Below, in pieces: positions 1-7,440 of a DNA stretch of 10,318 nt. The translations under genes were made by a program, and so were the position numbers. This DNA comes from Solirubrobacterales bacterium (GTDB taxonomy: Bacteria; Actinomycetota; Thermoleophilia; Solirubrobacterales; Solirubrobacteraceae). The DNA lies in contig PLYX01000040.1 of the NCBI GenBank assembly GCA_003151895.1, forward strand, positions 10,938-21,255. Reading direction: 5' to 3'. Each line of letters opens with the position of its first letter. The first letter of the stretch is position 1. Below the pieces are notes generated by a model that had not been told where the DNA came from, did not search any database, and worked only from the letters and a program-made list of their open reading frames with translations.

Positions 1-1497
<1,497 letters not shown>

Positions 1498-1568
1498 TTG
1501 CACCTTCTCACAGCGCGCATGCGTGGCGCCGTCTGCCGCCCGCCTTGCCGCTGCGCATGGCTCCAGGG

Positions 1569-1580
1569 TGACACTGTCAA
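1569..1580 (-). promoter_or_regulatory. Perfect 11-bp palindrome overlapping a TTGACA -35-like box upstream of acsA
   Basis: The palindrome TGACACTGTCA (1569-1579) is perfect. On the minus strand it is part of TTGACA (1580 to 1575), a consensus -35 hexamer about 78 bases upstream of the acetyl-CoA synthetase start. I could not find a convincing -10 box at 17-base spacing, so the promoter reading is weak. The overlap would suit a repressor operator. Confidence 0.3.
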
Positions 1581-1765
1581 TCCTCCCGGCTCGCGTTTGT
1601 TGGACACGCATCCTCGCGCTCACCGTCAGGCCGATCATCCGAGGGTCCCACCATGACCCCTCAGTGGTCTCTACGGACGATCACGGAGTCAACCACCACG
1701 TCCGAGCCTCCTCGCGTTACATATGGTGTGGTTGAAACGCCGGGTCGCAGCTTTCGCATAGCACG
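1581..1765. other. Non-coding stretch between acsA promoter region and the GNAT remnant
   Basis: I see no convincing gene, repeat or RNA here. The reading frames that cross it do not resemble any protein I recognise. In particular they do not contain the missing N-terminal half of the downstream acetyltransferase, so the truncation is a loss or a rearrangement and not a simple frameshift. Confidence 0.4.
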
Positions 1766-2092
1766 CATCGCCATGCGTTCGATGACCTGGGGTACCGTCG
1801 CGTTGAGTGGAAGTGCAACGCGCTCAACGCCGCCTCGCGGCATGCCGCAGAGCGCTTCGGGTTCACCTTCGAAGGTGTCTTCCGCAAGCACCATGCGGTC
1901 AAGGGCCGCAACCGCGACACCGCCTGGTGCGCGATTACCGACGAGGAGTGGCCGGCTATCCGGCGCGGGTTCGAGACGTGGCTCGCGCCCGAGAACATGG
2001 ACGACAAGGGTCGCCAGAGGCGGTCACTCGGGAACCTGATCGGCAAAGAGCGTCGATCGACAGCCGCAGGGTCTCGCCACCAGCGCCGATAG
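1766..2092 (+). pseudogene. 5'-truncated GNAT-family N-acetyltransferase (RimL-like)
   Basis: The frame ending at TAG 2090-2092 encodes the C-terminal half of a GNAT acetyltransferase of the RimL/COG1670 type. Segments such as HAFDDLGYRRVEWKCNALN, AAERFGFTFEGVFRK, KGRNRDTAWCAI and GFETWLAPENMDDKGRQRR read as an intact protein tail with typical high-GC codon use. The family is usually a little over 200 residues, and here only about 108 remain. The N-terminal strands and part of the acetyl-CoA pocket are missing. In-frame upstream there is a TGA at 1733-1735. No ATG, GTG or TTG lies before the homologous part, and the first in-frame ATG is at 1996. I therefore call a pseudogene. The alternative is an assembly or sequencing error at the junction near 1736-1770. 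Confidence 0.8.
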
Positions 2093-2095
2093 CCT
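2090..2095 (+). promoter_or_regulatory. TAGCCT, -10-like box for a leaderless start at 2103
   Basis: TAGCCT fits the actinobacterial TANNNT -10 consensus and ends 7 bases before the GTG start of the hydrolase gene. There is no Shine-Dalgarno sequence between them. This arrangement suggests leaderless transcription. The box overlaps the stop codon of the GNAT remnant. No clear -35 is seen. Confidence 0.35.
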
Positions 2096-2102
2096 ACCCG
2101 CG

Positions 2103-3305
2103 GTGAGGGTTGCGAATAAGCAGACGCCTTCGTGGCTACGGGGGCATCGACGGGGGACGATCCTCGTGGCCGTCGCGGCCGCCGTGATCCTCGTTGCGGT
2201 GGGGGCGGCGGTGAGCTGGCACTTCTCCTCGGAGGTGTTGGTGCCCGACCACTCGGCCTGGCCCACCGAAACCGCGATCGACGGGGTCTCACCCGGGCGC
2301 GTCTTGCTGTCGCGCTCGGAAGCCACCCAGCGGCCCGGCCTGTACGGGCTCGACTGGCCGACGGGACACGCGGTGGTCGGGGAAGTGCTCGGCAGCGCAC
2401 CCGCTGGCGTGACGCGACGGCTGTGCGCGGTGAACGGCTATCTGGTGGCGGGGATGAAGGTCGTCTTCGACCACGACGTCTACGTGGGCAACCCCGGCCA
2501 GTCGCTGGGGTTGGCGTACTCCACTGTGCTCGTTCCCGACGAACTCGGGCCGATGCCGGCCTGGTTCATACCCGGGCGCACCCACACCTGGGCGATCGTC
2601 GTGCACGGGATCAACGGCAACCTCGAAGGCGATCTGCACCTGGCGCCCGTCCTGCACCGCGATGGGCTGCCGGCGCTGCTGATCTCCTACCGCGATGACC
2701 TCGGCGCTCCCAAAAGCCCCGATGGGCTGCACCACATGGGCCTGACGGAGTGGCGCGACCTCGCCGCCGCCGCGCGCTACGCGCTCGCCCACGGCGCGCG
2801 GCGCCTGATCCTCATCGGCACCTCGATGGGCGGGGCGATCGTGGCGCAGTTCATGGAGCGCTCTCCCCTGGCGGCGCATGTCGCCGGGCTGATCCTCGAC
2901 GCCCCCGCACTCTCCTGGAAGGCCATCCTGTCGTTCAACGCCACCGAGATGGGGCTGCCCTCGTTCCTCGCGCTCCCCGTCGAGTGGGCGATCGGAGCCC
3001 GGATCGACGCCGACTGGAGCAGCCTCGACGCGCTGGCGCACCCCGACGACTTCCACCTCCCCATCCTGCTCTTCCACGGCACCGAGGACAGGACCGTGCC
3101 GATCGCGACCAGCGACCAGTTAGCCAAGGAGCTGCCAGGCTGGGTCACCTACTACCGCGTGCCTCAGGCGGGGCACGCCGAGGCCTGGAACGTCGATCCC
3201 GCGCTGTATGAACAGCGGCTCACGGCCTTCCTCTCCCGAGTCACGGGCGTGCCCGAAACCACGTCGCCGAGCCGCGAACCGTGTGGGAGCCCCGAGACGC
3301 CTTAG
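2103..3305 (+). CDS. Membrane-anchored alpha/beta hydrolase
   Basis: This encodes a serine hydrolase of the alpha/beta-hydrolase fold, probably an esterase, lipase or peptidase-like enzyme of unknown substrate. A basic N-terminus (RGHRR) and one hydrophobic segment at residues 19-39 form a signal anchor, so the enzymatic part should face outside the membrane. The core has an HGINGN oxyanion-region motif at 168-173 and the nucleophile elbow GTSMGG with Ser241. The acid Asp329 lies in FHGTEDRTVP and the base His358 in AGHAEAW, which completes the triad. The total of 400 residues is long for the fold because of the roughly 150-residue N-terminal part. The start is GTG without a ribosome site, and I keep it because the anchor begins right after it and a TAGCCT box precedes it. 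It lies 10 bases behind the GNAT remnant and converges on the M56 gene. The tail after residue 382 is proline/serine-rich and looks disordered. Confidence 0.85.
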   Translation: MRVANKQTPSWLRGHRRGTILVAVAAAVILVAVGAAVSWHFSSEVLVPDHSAWPTETAIDGVSPGRVLLSRSEATQRPGLYGLDWPTGHAVVGEVLGSAPAGVTRRLCAVNGYLVAGMKVVFDHDVYVGNPGQSLGLAYSTVLVPDELGPMPAWFIPGRTHTWAIVVHGINGNLEGDLHLAPVLHRDGLPALLISYRDDLGAPKSPDGLHHMGLTEWRDLAAAARYALAHGARRLILIGTSMGGAIVAQFMERSPLAAHVAGLILDAPALSWKAILSFNATEMGLPSFLALPVEWAIGARIDADWSSLDALAHPDDFHLPILLFHGTEDRTVPIATSDQLAKELPGWVTYYRVPQAGHAEAWNVDPALYEQRLTAFLSRVTGVPETTSPSREPCGSPETP

Positions 3306-3367
3306 CTTGCTAGCGGTAGAAGCATTGCGACGCTGCTGTACGCGACCCGTTCATCGCCGCGTTGGCG

Positions 3368-4408
3368 TCAGCCGGCGTCGAACTTCGACATTGGGGGCCG
3401 CGGACATGGCAAGGCACGGCTCGCACGACGGGCGAGGAGCCGGTAGGCCAGTAGGCCCGCGCCAGCGAAGGGAGCGGCGCAATAGAAGCCGCCGAGCAGG
3501 CTGGCGGTGACTACCCCGGTGCCGGTCGCCACCCGCACGGCGGCGGGACCACCGAAGCTCGACACCGACGCGAGGAACGAGGCAACCAACAGTGCCGCGC
3601 CCAGGAGCGAGATCGTGGCGCGCGTGATGCTGAGCGTGGCGAGCTCTGGTTGCCTTCCTGTCTCCAGTTGGGCAACGCGAACGTCCAGCAGCTCGGGGCC
3701 TCCGATTGCCGCGGCGACCTCAAGCTCGCTCCACTCGGGGCCACGCACGACCTTCAGCAGCGCTCCCGCGAGGGGACTGCGCCCGCAGACTCTGACCGCA
3801 CGCCGGTCGGCTGCGAGCTCACGACCAGCTACATAGCGGACACGCAGGGAGTCAAGCGCCGGCAAGAAGAACAACGCTGCCGAGAGTGTCTGCACCAACA
3901 CCACCTTCAGGGGATCGAGGTTGCAGACGTGGTAGCGCTCGTGCTCAAGCACCGCCCGCAGTTCCTCACCCGAGACGTCCTCAAGCAGCCCGCGACTGAC
4001 GGCGACGCGGGGAGTCAGCACGCCGTAGACGAACGAGAACGAATCGGGCGCATCCACGAAAACGACACGCCCACCCAACCCGGTCTGCATGGCCGCTCGT
4101 GTCAACTGGTCGGGGAGCGCCCGGGCCAGCCCGCGCACACGACGCGCAAGCCGGTGAGAGGCGAGCACCTGCCGTACAAGCGAGCGACCTGCGAGCGCGA
4201 GGCCGACTGCGACCAAGACGACGAAAGGGAGCATCGCCAGCAAAGATGCGCCGTCGCCCAGCAGCCCGGCGAGTCCGCCGTGAGACACCCGCGCCACGAG
4301 GAGCGGCACGAGCACGCTCCCCACAGCTCCGCAGAGCACATACGCACCCAACAGCAGCGTGAGGCCCATGAAGGCGACGAAGCTGCGATTGGCGCTGTCC
4401 GGTCTCAT
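3368..4408 (-). CDS. M56-family (BlaR1-type) membrane zinc metallopeptidase, no sensor domain
   Basis: M56 peptidases such as BlaR1/MecR1 are membrane proteases that trigger inactivation of a partner BlaI-type repressor. Starting at ATG 4408 the protein has 346 residues. Hydrophobic segments lie near residues 10-39 and 55-77, again near 168-186, and at 265-283 and 299-325. The zinc site HERYH (HEXXH) is at 156-160, and the likely third ligand Glu197 is in RELAADRRAV. No penicillin-binding sensor domain follows the last membrane segment, so the signal is probably not a beta-lactam bound in the BlaR1 manner. A longer frame starts at 4462. I prefer 4408 because it overlaps the blaI stop as ATGA, has GGAGG four bases upstream, and removes an arginine/alanine-rich stretch that is only the blaI gene read in another frame. 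Confidence 0.88.
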   Translation of the reverse strand: MRPDSANRSFVAFMGLTLLLGAYVLCGAVGSVLVPLLVARVSHGGLAGLLGDGASLLAMLPFVVLVAVGLALAGRSLVRQVLASHRLARRVRGLARALPDQLTRAAMQTGLGGRVVFVDAPDSFSFVYGVLTPRVAVSRGLLEDVSGEELRAVLEHERYHVCNLDPLKVVLVQTLSAALFFLPALDSLRVRYVAGRELAADRRAVRVCGRSPLAGALLKVVRGPEWSELEVAAAIGGPELLDVRVAQLETGRQPELATLSITRATISLLGAALLVASFLASVSSFGGPAAVRVATGTGVVTASLLGGFYCAAPFAGAGLLAYRLLARRASRALPCPRPPMSKFDAG

Positions 4409-4782
4409 CCATCCTCCACGAGTAGCGCCCGCAGGCGGCGCAGCACTCCGGGGTCGGCGCACGCCTCATCCACGAAATGCGCGACCGCGGCATCCCCGTA
4501 GATGCGGATCACGTCGCGTACCGCAATCCCGGCGGCGTCGGTGGATGTGGCCTCGTACACGTAGCTGCGTCGCTCCCCGTGGCGGTTCAACACGCCCTTC
4601 GTGGCCAGCCGGTTCATCACGGTCATCACGGTCGTATAAGCCAACGGCTCGGGCCGGCGCTCGTTCAGCGCATCGAGTACCTCCCGTACAGAGACCGGAT
4701 CGCTGGCCGTCCACACCGCATCCATCACCTCGGACTCAAGCGGAGCGAACCCGCTGGCTGTCTTCTTTGGCCTCCCCGCCAT
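4405..4782 (-). CDS. BlaI/MecI/CopY-family transcriptional repressor
   Basis: This is a penicillinase-repressor family winged-helix protein that acts as a dimer on DNA and is usually inactivated after its M56 partner is activated. The protein has 125 residues from ATG 4782, the normal length. The N-terminal winged helix contains the typical start FAPLESEVMDAVW (12-24). The recognition helix region is YTTVMTVMNRLATKG (49-63) and the wing is NRHGERRSYVYEA (66-78). The C-terminal dimerisation helices include the region around AHFVDEA (101-107), near where staphylococcal BlaI is cut. A GTG three codons upstream (4791) is an alternative start. I prefer the ATG because a TAGCGT -10-like box ends 7 bases before it. 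The gene overlaps the M56 gene by ATGA, which implies coupled translation. It is probably autoregulated and may also control the divergent SnoaL-like gene. Confidence 0.9.
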   Translation of the reverse strand: MAGRPKKTASGFAPLESEVMDAVWTASDPVSVREVLDALNERRPEPLAYTTVMTVMNRLATKGVLNRHGERRSYVYEATSTDAAGIAVRDVIRIYGDAAVAHFVDEACADPGVLRRLRALLVEDG

Positions 4783-4789
4783 AGCCGAC

Positions 4790-4817
4790 ACGCTACTACA
4801 TTTCTGTCGTGTATGGT
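4790..4817. promoter_or_regulatory. Divergent promoter region with possible BlaI operator
   Basis: Only 41 bases separate the two start codons. TAGCGT on the minus strand (4795 to 4790) lies 7 bases before the blaI ATG. TATGGT on the plus strand (4812-4817) lies 6 bases before the SnoaL-like ATG. Both fit TANNNT and suggest leaderless transcripts. Between and over them is an imperfect dyad: TACTACA (4794-4800), nine bases, then TGTATGG (4810-4816). BlaI/MecI-type operators are built on TACA/TGTA half-sites, so this is a candidate operator. The nine-base spacing is wider than in the classic sites, which lowers confidence. Confidence 0.4.
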
Positions 4818-4823
4818 GGGTGT

Positions 4824-5282
4824 ATGACTACTACCCAACATGACTTCGCCGCGCAAGCCCGTCAGGCCATCGAGATCGTCTGCTCCGGCGAGCTCTCGCG
4901 GATGGAGGAGTTCTTCAGCCCCAACTTCGTAGATCACGTCAACGACATGACCTTCCACGGCTACGAGGGAGGACGCGAATCGATCGCCTTCTACCTCGCC
5001 ATCTTCAAGAACCTGAGGATGGGCGTGGAGGAGCAGATCACCGAGGGCAACCGCGTCGCGTCCAGATGGGTCCTCAACGGCACCTACCACAGCCGCGCGG
5101 TCATACTGCGAGGTATCACCATCAGTCGCTTCGGCGAGGACGGAAGAACCCTCGAAGACCACGGGCACACCGACTCCATCAGCCTCCTGCGCCAGCTCGG
5201 CGTGATCCGCACGGTCGTCCTCGGCCTCGAAATCCTCACCCGCCGCGTCAAGCTTCCCAGGGGCGCCCTCAGAGCAGGCTGA
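4824..5282 (+). CDS. SnoaL-like / NTF2-fold protein (ester cyclase-type)
   Basis: The 152-residue protein has the size and pattern of the SnoaL-like branch of the NTF2 fold. An N-terminal helix (QARQAIEIVCSGELSRMEEF) is followed by FFSPNFVDHVN (residues 29-39), GYEGGRESIAFYLAIF and the beta-strands around VASRWVLNGTYHS. The end, HGHTDSISLLRQLGVI, resembles the last strand and helix of ester-cyclase family members. Members include polyketide cyclases, but many are uncharacterised, so the substrate cannot be named. ATG 4824 is chosen over the GTG at 4809 because it matches the family N-terminus and sits 6 bases after a TATGGT box. GGTGGG at 4815-4820 is too close to be a good ribosome site. The gene shares its very short upstream region with blaI and is the best candidate for a BlaI-controlled target. 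Confidence 0.82.
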   Translation: MTTTQHDFAAQARQAIEIVCSGELSRMEEFFSPNFVDHVNDMTFHGYEGGRESIAFYLAIFKNLRMGVEEQITEGNRVASRWVLNGTYHSRAVILRGITISRFGEDGRTLEDHGHTDSISLLRQLGVIRTVVLGLEILTRRVKLPRGALRAG

Positions 5283-5308
5283 AACCGTTTGGTTACAGAG
5301 CTCGGCGA

Positions 5309-5349
5309 TGCCGGAGGAGGGACTCGAACCCCCGACGCGCGGATTATGA
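5309..5349 (-). other. 3' fragment of a tRNA-Met(CAT) gene, probable attachment site of an integrated element
   Basis: Read on the minus strand, 5349 to 5309 gives the 3' half of a tRNA. It has T33, anticodon CAT (5348-5346), AA, the 3' anticodon stem TCCGC and a five-base variable region. The T arm is a GGGGG/CCCTC stem with loop TTCGAGT, followed by CTCCGGC with discriminator A73. The variable-loop length places the anticodon at CAT, hence tRNA-Met (or a CAT-anticodon tRNA-Ile2). The bases before T33 do not form the needed 5' stem GCGGA, and no D arm or GCCGGAG acceptor strand follows, so the gene is broken in the anticodon loop. An integrase gene lies next to the broken side. This is the displaced 3' copy left when an element integrates into a tRNA gene. 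Confidence 0.8.
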
Positions 5350-5375
5350 TTGGCGTGCCTCCACCTCAGATTGGC
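5348..5375. repeat. GATTGGC direct repeat, 21-bp period, next to the tRNA fragment
   Basis: GATTGGC occurs at 5348-5354 and at 5369-5375, exactly 21 bases apart, about two helical turns. The first copy touches the tRNA anticodon break. Placement between the core site and the integrase gene suits protein binding sites for recombination, but this is inference. Confidence 0.4.
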
Positions 5376-5415
5376 TCCAGTAGGCCGGTCTTGGCCCGAG
5401 AAATATAGGTCATTT

Positions 5416-5434
5416 GCGGGCCGGCCAGGCCCGC
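5416..5434. repeat. Perfect 7-bp inverted repeat with 5-base loop
   Basis: GCGGGCC (5416-5422), then GGCCA, then GGCCCGC (5428-5434). The stem is perfect and GC-only. No T-run follows on either strand, so it is not a standard intrinsic terminator. It lies in the upstream region of the integrase gene and could be an operator or a recombination accessory site. Confidence 0.45.
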
Positions 5435-5436
5435 TG

Positions 5437-5456
5437 GGGAAATCGTAGGGAAATCG
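5437..5456. repeat. GGGAAATCG direct repeat, 11-bp period
   Basis: GGGAAATCG is found at 5437-5445 and again at 5448-5456, separated by TA. The one-turn phasing resembles tandem arm-type integrase sites or a small regulator array, and it lies between the attachment core and the integrase start. Confidence 0.45.
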
Positions 5457-5512
5457 CTCGCCCTCTCGCCGAACTCGTTGGCCGTTTCGAGTTCGTGGAG
5501 GTCATAGACATC

Positions 5513-7210
5513 ATGAGCGGTACTGCGCGCCCCACGGCGCATCTGCAGGTCAAGGTCGACTGGAATGGCCGCACGCGGTCGTTCTGGGCGTTCTGGCGCA
5601 ATCAGAACGGGGAGAAGGGTGGATGTCGGCTGGGTCCGGCGCATGTCCGGGATTCGGGTCGAAGGACGCCACGCGGAGCGATCGTATGGCGCGCGGGGAG
5701 CGGGCCCCGCCCGACGCCTGAACACCTGACGCCGAAGGACGCGAAGGATCGTCTCGCGGAGATCCTGCGGCGCCTCGCGCCAGAAGCCCAGGCGCACGAG
5801 GACGCTCAGGAGCAGGGTGGTTCGCTCAGACAGGCCACGGAGGACTGGCTTGCCGAGCGCAAGAGTGAGAAGGGCCTGAAGCGCTCGACCGTCGCGGGAT
5901 ACGAGGACATGTTCGAGCGCCTCTACCGCGACCTGGGCGCGGACACGCCTGTCGGCGAGTTCGCAGATGGGCGGCTGCGCGCCTACTTTGCCGACTTCGA
6001 GTCCTTCCGGCTCCTCGGCGAGCAAGCCGCAGGGAAGGCCCTCGCCGAAGGCAAGGACGTCAGGGGGGTTCAGGTCGAGCGCTGGACGGCACAGCCGCCC
6101 GGCAGCCAGGCGGTCGAGGTGGCAACCAAGGCCGAGGCCGAGCAGTTGGCGCGCGAGATGCCCGGAACCTGGAAGCATCGGCGTCGCGGCGCCTACCGCG
6201 TCGTGCCGCTCGAGGCGCAGCGCCCGCGGCGCGTTTCGCGCGCGACCGCCACGCAGCTGGAAGCCGAGGGATGGGTCATCGGACGACGCACGACGAAGCG
6301 CTGGATGCTCGTCGCCCCGGCGGCGGCGCAGACGCGCAACGCATACCGCGACATCCTCGGAGCGGTGCTCGACTACGCCGTGCGCGAGCGCTGGCTGGAC
6401 GCGAATCCCTTGGCCGGGGTCAAGCGCGCCAGGAAAAGGCGCGAGCGCGAGCGCATCCTGCGCTGCGACGACTTCTACGATCCCGATGAGATCGACCGGC
6501 TCGTGCGGCACGCTCCGAGCGTAATCGAGCAAGCGTTCTGGCTCTGCGGTGCCCACGCCGGGTTCCGCCTGCCCGGTGAGGCCCAGGGCCTTCGCTGGGG
6601 CGCGGTGGACTTCCAGGCGGGCGTCATCAGGCCGTACGACAACTGGGTGCGCAACGCCGCCGACACCACCAAGACCTCCGACTCGCCGGCGATCCCGATG
6701 ACCCCGAGGCTGACTCGCGCGCTTGCGGCGCTCAAGCATCGCCGGTTTGCCACCGGCGATGACGACTTCGTGTTCGCAAGCGAGCAGCGGGACGGTCCCG
6801 TAAGCGCGCGGCCGATCCGCGACGCCTTCAAGCTCACGCGGCAGAAGGCCGGCCTGAAGCCGATCCACATGTACAACCTGCGCCACTCGTTCGGCACGAC
6901 CCTGGCCCGCAATCGCGTGGACGTGAGGACGATCCAGGCGCTCATGCGCCACGACCGGCTCAGCACGACCGAACAGTACATGGCCTACGCGCCCCGCCCC
7001 GAGCTTGCCGATCAGATCACGCGAGCGCTGGACCCGCACAGTTTGGCCGGGAACGTCACGCCGATCTGCTCAGGCTCGGCGATGTCGCTCCTCGAGCGGC
7101 TGGAGGAGGAGATACCCGCCAAGTGGCTGCGGGAGGTTCAGCGGGTGTACACGGAGACGGGTGGGCAGCTCGCGCCCAGCGGCGCAACGGTACAAGCACC
7201 GCGATCTTGA
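5513..7210 (+). CDS. Tyrosine recombinase / site-specific integrase with enlarged core-binding domain
   Basis: This is a phage-type integrase that should catalyse integration into the adjacent tRNA-Met site. Numbering from ATG 5513 (565 residues), an N-terminal arm-binding-like region holds HLQVKVDWNGRTRSFW. The core-binding region comes next, starting near ATEDWLAERKSEKG, and the catalytic domain follows. Catalytic residues visible are Arg352 (GFRLPGEAQGLRW), Lys387 (TTKTSDSPAIPM), Arg457 and His458 (YNLRHSFGT), His480 (LMRHDRLSTTEQY) and the nucleophile Tyr489. The box II position usually held by His is Tyr454, as in many relatives. About 105 residues (roughly 165-272) interrupt the core-binding domain and contain a repeated helix-plus-strands pattern. 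A TTG at 5414 would add 33 residues. I prefer the ATG, with GGAGG 11 bases upstream, because the extra stretch overlaps the repeat region and looks non-coding. Confidence 0.92.
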   Translation: MSGTARPTAHLQVKVDWNGRTRSFWAFWRNQNGEKGGCRLGPAHVRDSGRRTPRGAIVWRAGSGPRPTPEHLTPKDAKDRLAEILRRLAPEAQAHEDAQEQGGSLRQATEDWLAERKSEKGLKRSTVAGYEDMFERLYRDLGADTPVGEFADGRLRAYFADFESFRLLGEQAAGKALAEGKDVRGVQVERWTAQPPGSQAVEVATKAEAEQLAREMPGTWKHRRRGAYRVVPLEAQRPRRVSRATATQLEAEGWVIGRRTTKRWMLVAPAAAQTRNAYRDILGAVLDYAVRERWLDANPLAGVKRARKRRERERILRCDDFYDPDEIDRLVRHAPSVIEQAFWLCGAHAGFRLPGEAQGLRWGAVDFQAGVIRPYDNWVRNAADTTKTSDSPAIPMTPRLTRALAALKHRRFATGDDDFVFASEQRDGPVSARPIRDAFKLTRQKAGLKPIHMYNLRHSFGTTLARNRVDVRTIQALMRHDRLSTTEQYMAYAPRPELADQITRALDPHSLAGNVTPICSGSAMSLLERLEEEIPAKWLREVQRVYTETGGQLAPSGATVQAPRS

Positions 7211-7424
7211 TTGAGGCATCGAGGGTGTGTGCCGGCCGGCGGTCTGGGGTCGGGAGAGATCGACGCGCTCCCGATCGTCCGTTGCGAGCGCCTCGGGTCT
7301 GACGACGGCGCGCTCGTCTCCACGCAAGCACAAGACAACGATCAACTTATGCCCCACCGCCATCGCCCGACTTCCTAACCGCATCTCGCGAGTCGCGGTT
7401 CCCGAGCACGCCAACCTGGTGGTG
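7211..7424. other. Non-coding region between integrase and RelA/SpoT-like gene
   Basis: About 215 bases carry short self-complementary words (for example CCGGCCGG near 7230), but I found no clear terminator, RNA gene or protein. The frames crossing it give unrecognisable, arginine- and serine-rich peptides. Confidence 0.35.
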
Positions 7425-7437
7425 TGGAATCATTCCA
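7425..7437. promoter_or_regulatory. 13-bp perfect palindrome immediately upstream of the RelA/SpoT-like start
   Basis: TGGAATCATTCCA is a perfect odd palindrome centred on C7431. It ends three bases before the ATG at 7441. The gene has no Shine-Dalgarno sequence, so the transcript may be leaderless or have a very short leader. In that case the palindrome would cover the -10 region and could be a repressor operator. Confidence 0.45.
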
Positions 7438-7440
7438 AAG

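Noticed and set aside
3650..4501. Plus-strand open frame of 283 codons across the M56 and blaI genes
   Set aside because: Antisense shadow; the minus-strand products have clear HEXXH and winged-helix motifs.
5282..5412. Complete tRNA gene
   Set aside because: Only the 3' half is present; no 5' acceptor strand, D arm or 5' anticodon stem can be paired in the adjoining sequence.
5416..5434. Rho-independent terminator for the SnoaL-like gene
   Set aside because: The stem is strong but no T tract follows on either strand.
5414..5512. TTG start extending the integrase by 33 residues
   Set aside because: The stretch contains inverted and direct repeats typical of a control region, and ATG 5513 has GGAGG upstream. 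Not fully excluded.
5366..7039. Long minus-strand open frame of 557 codons
   Set aside because: It is the antisense of the integrase gene, which has the full tyrosine-recombinase catalytic set; long antisense frames are common in high-GC DNA.
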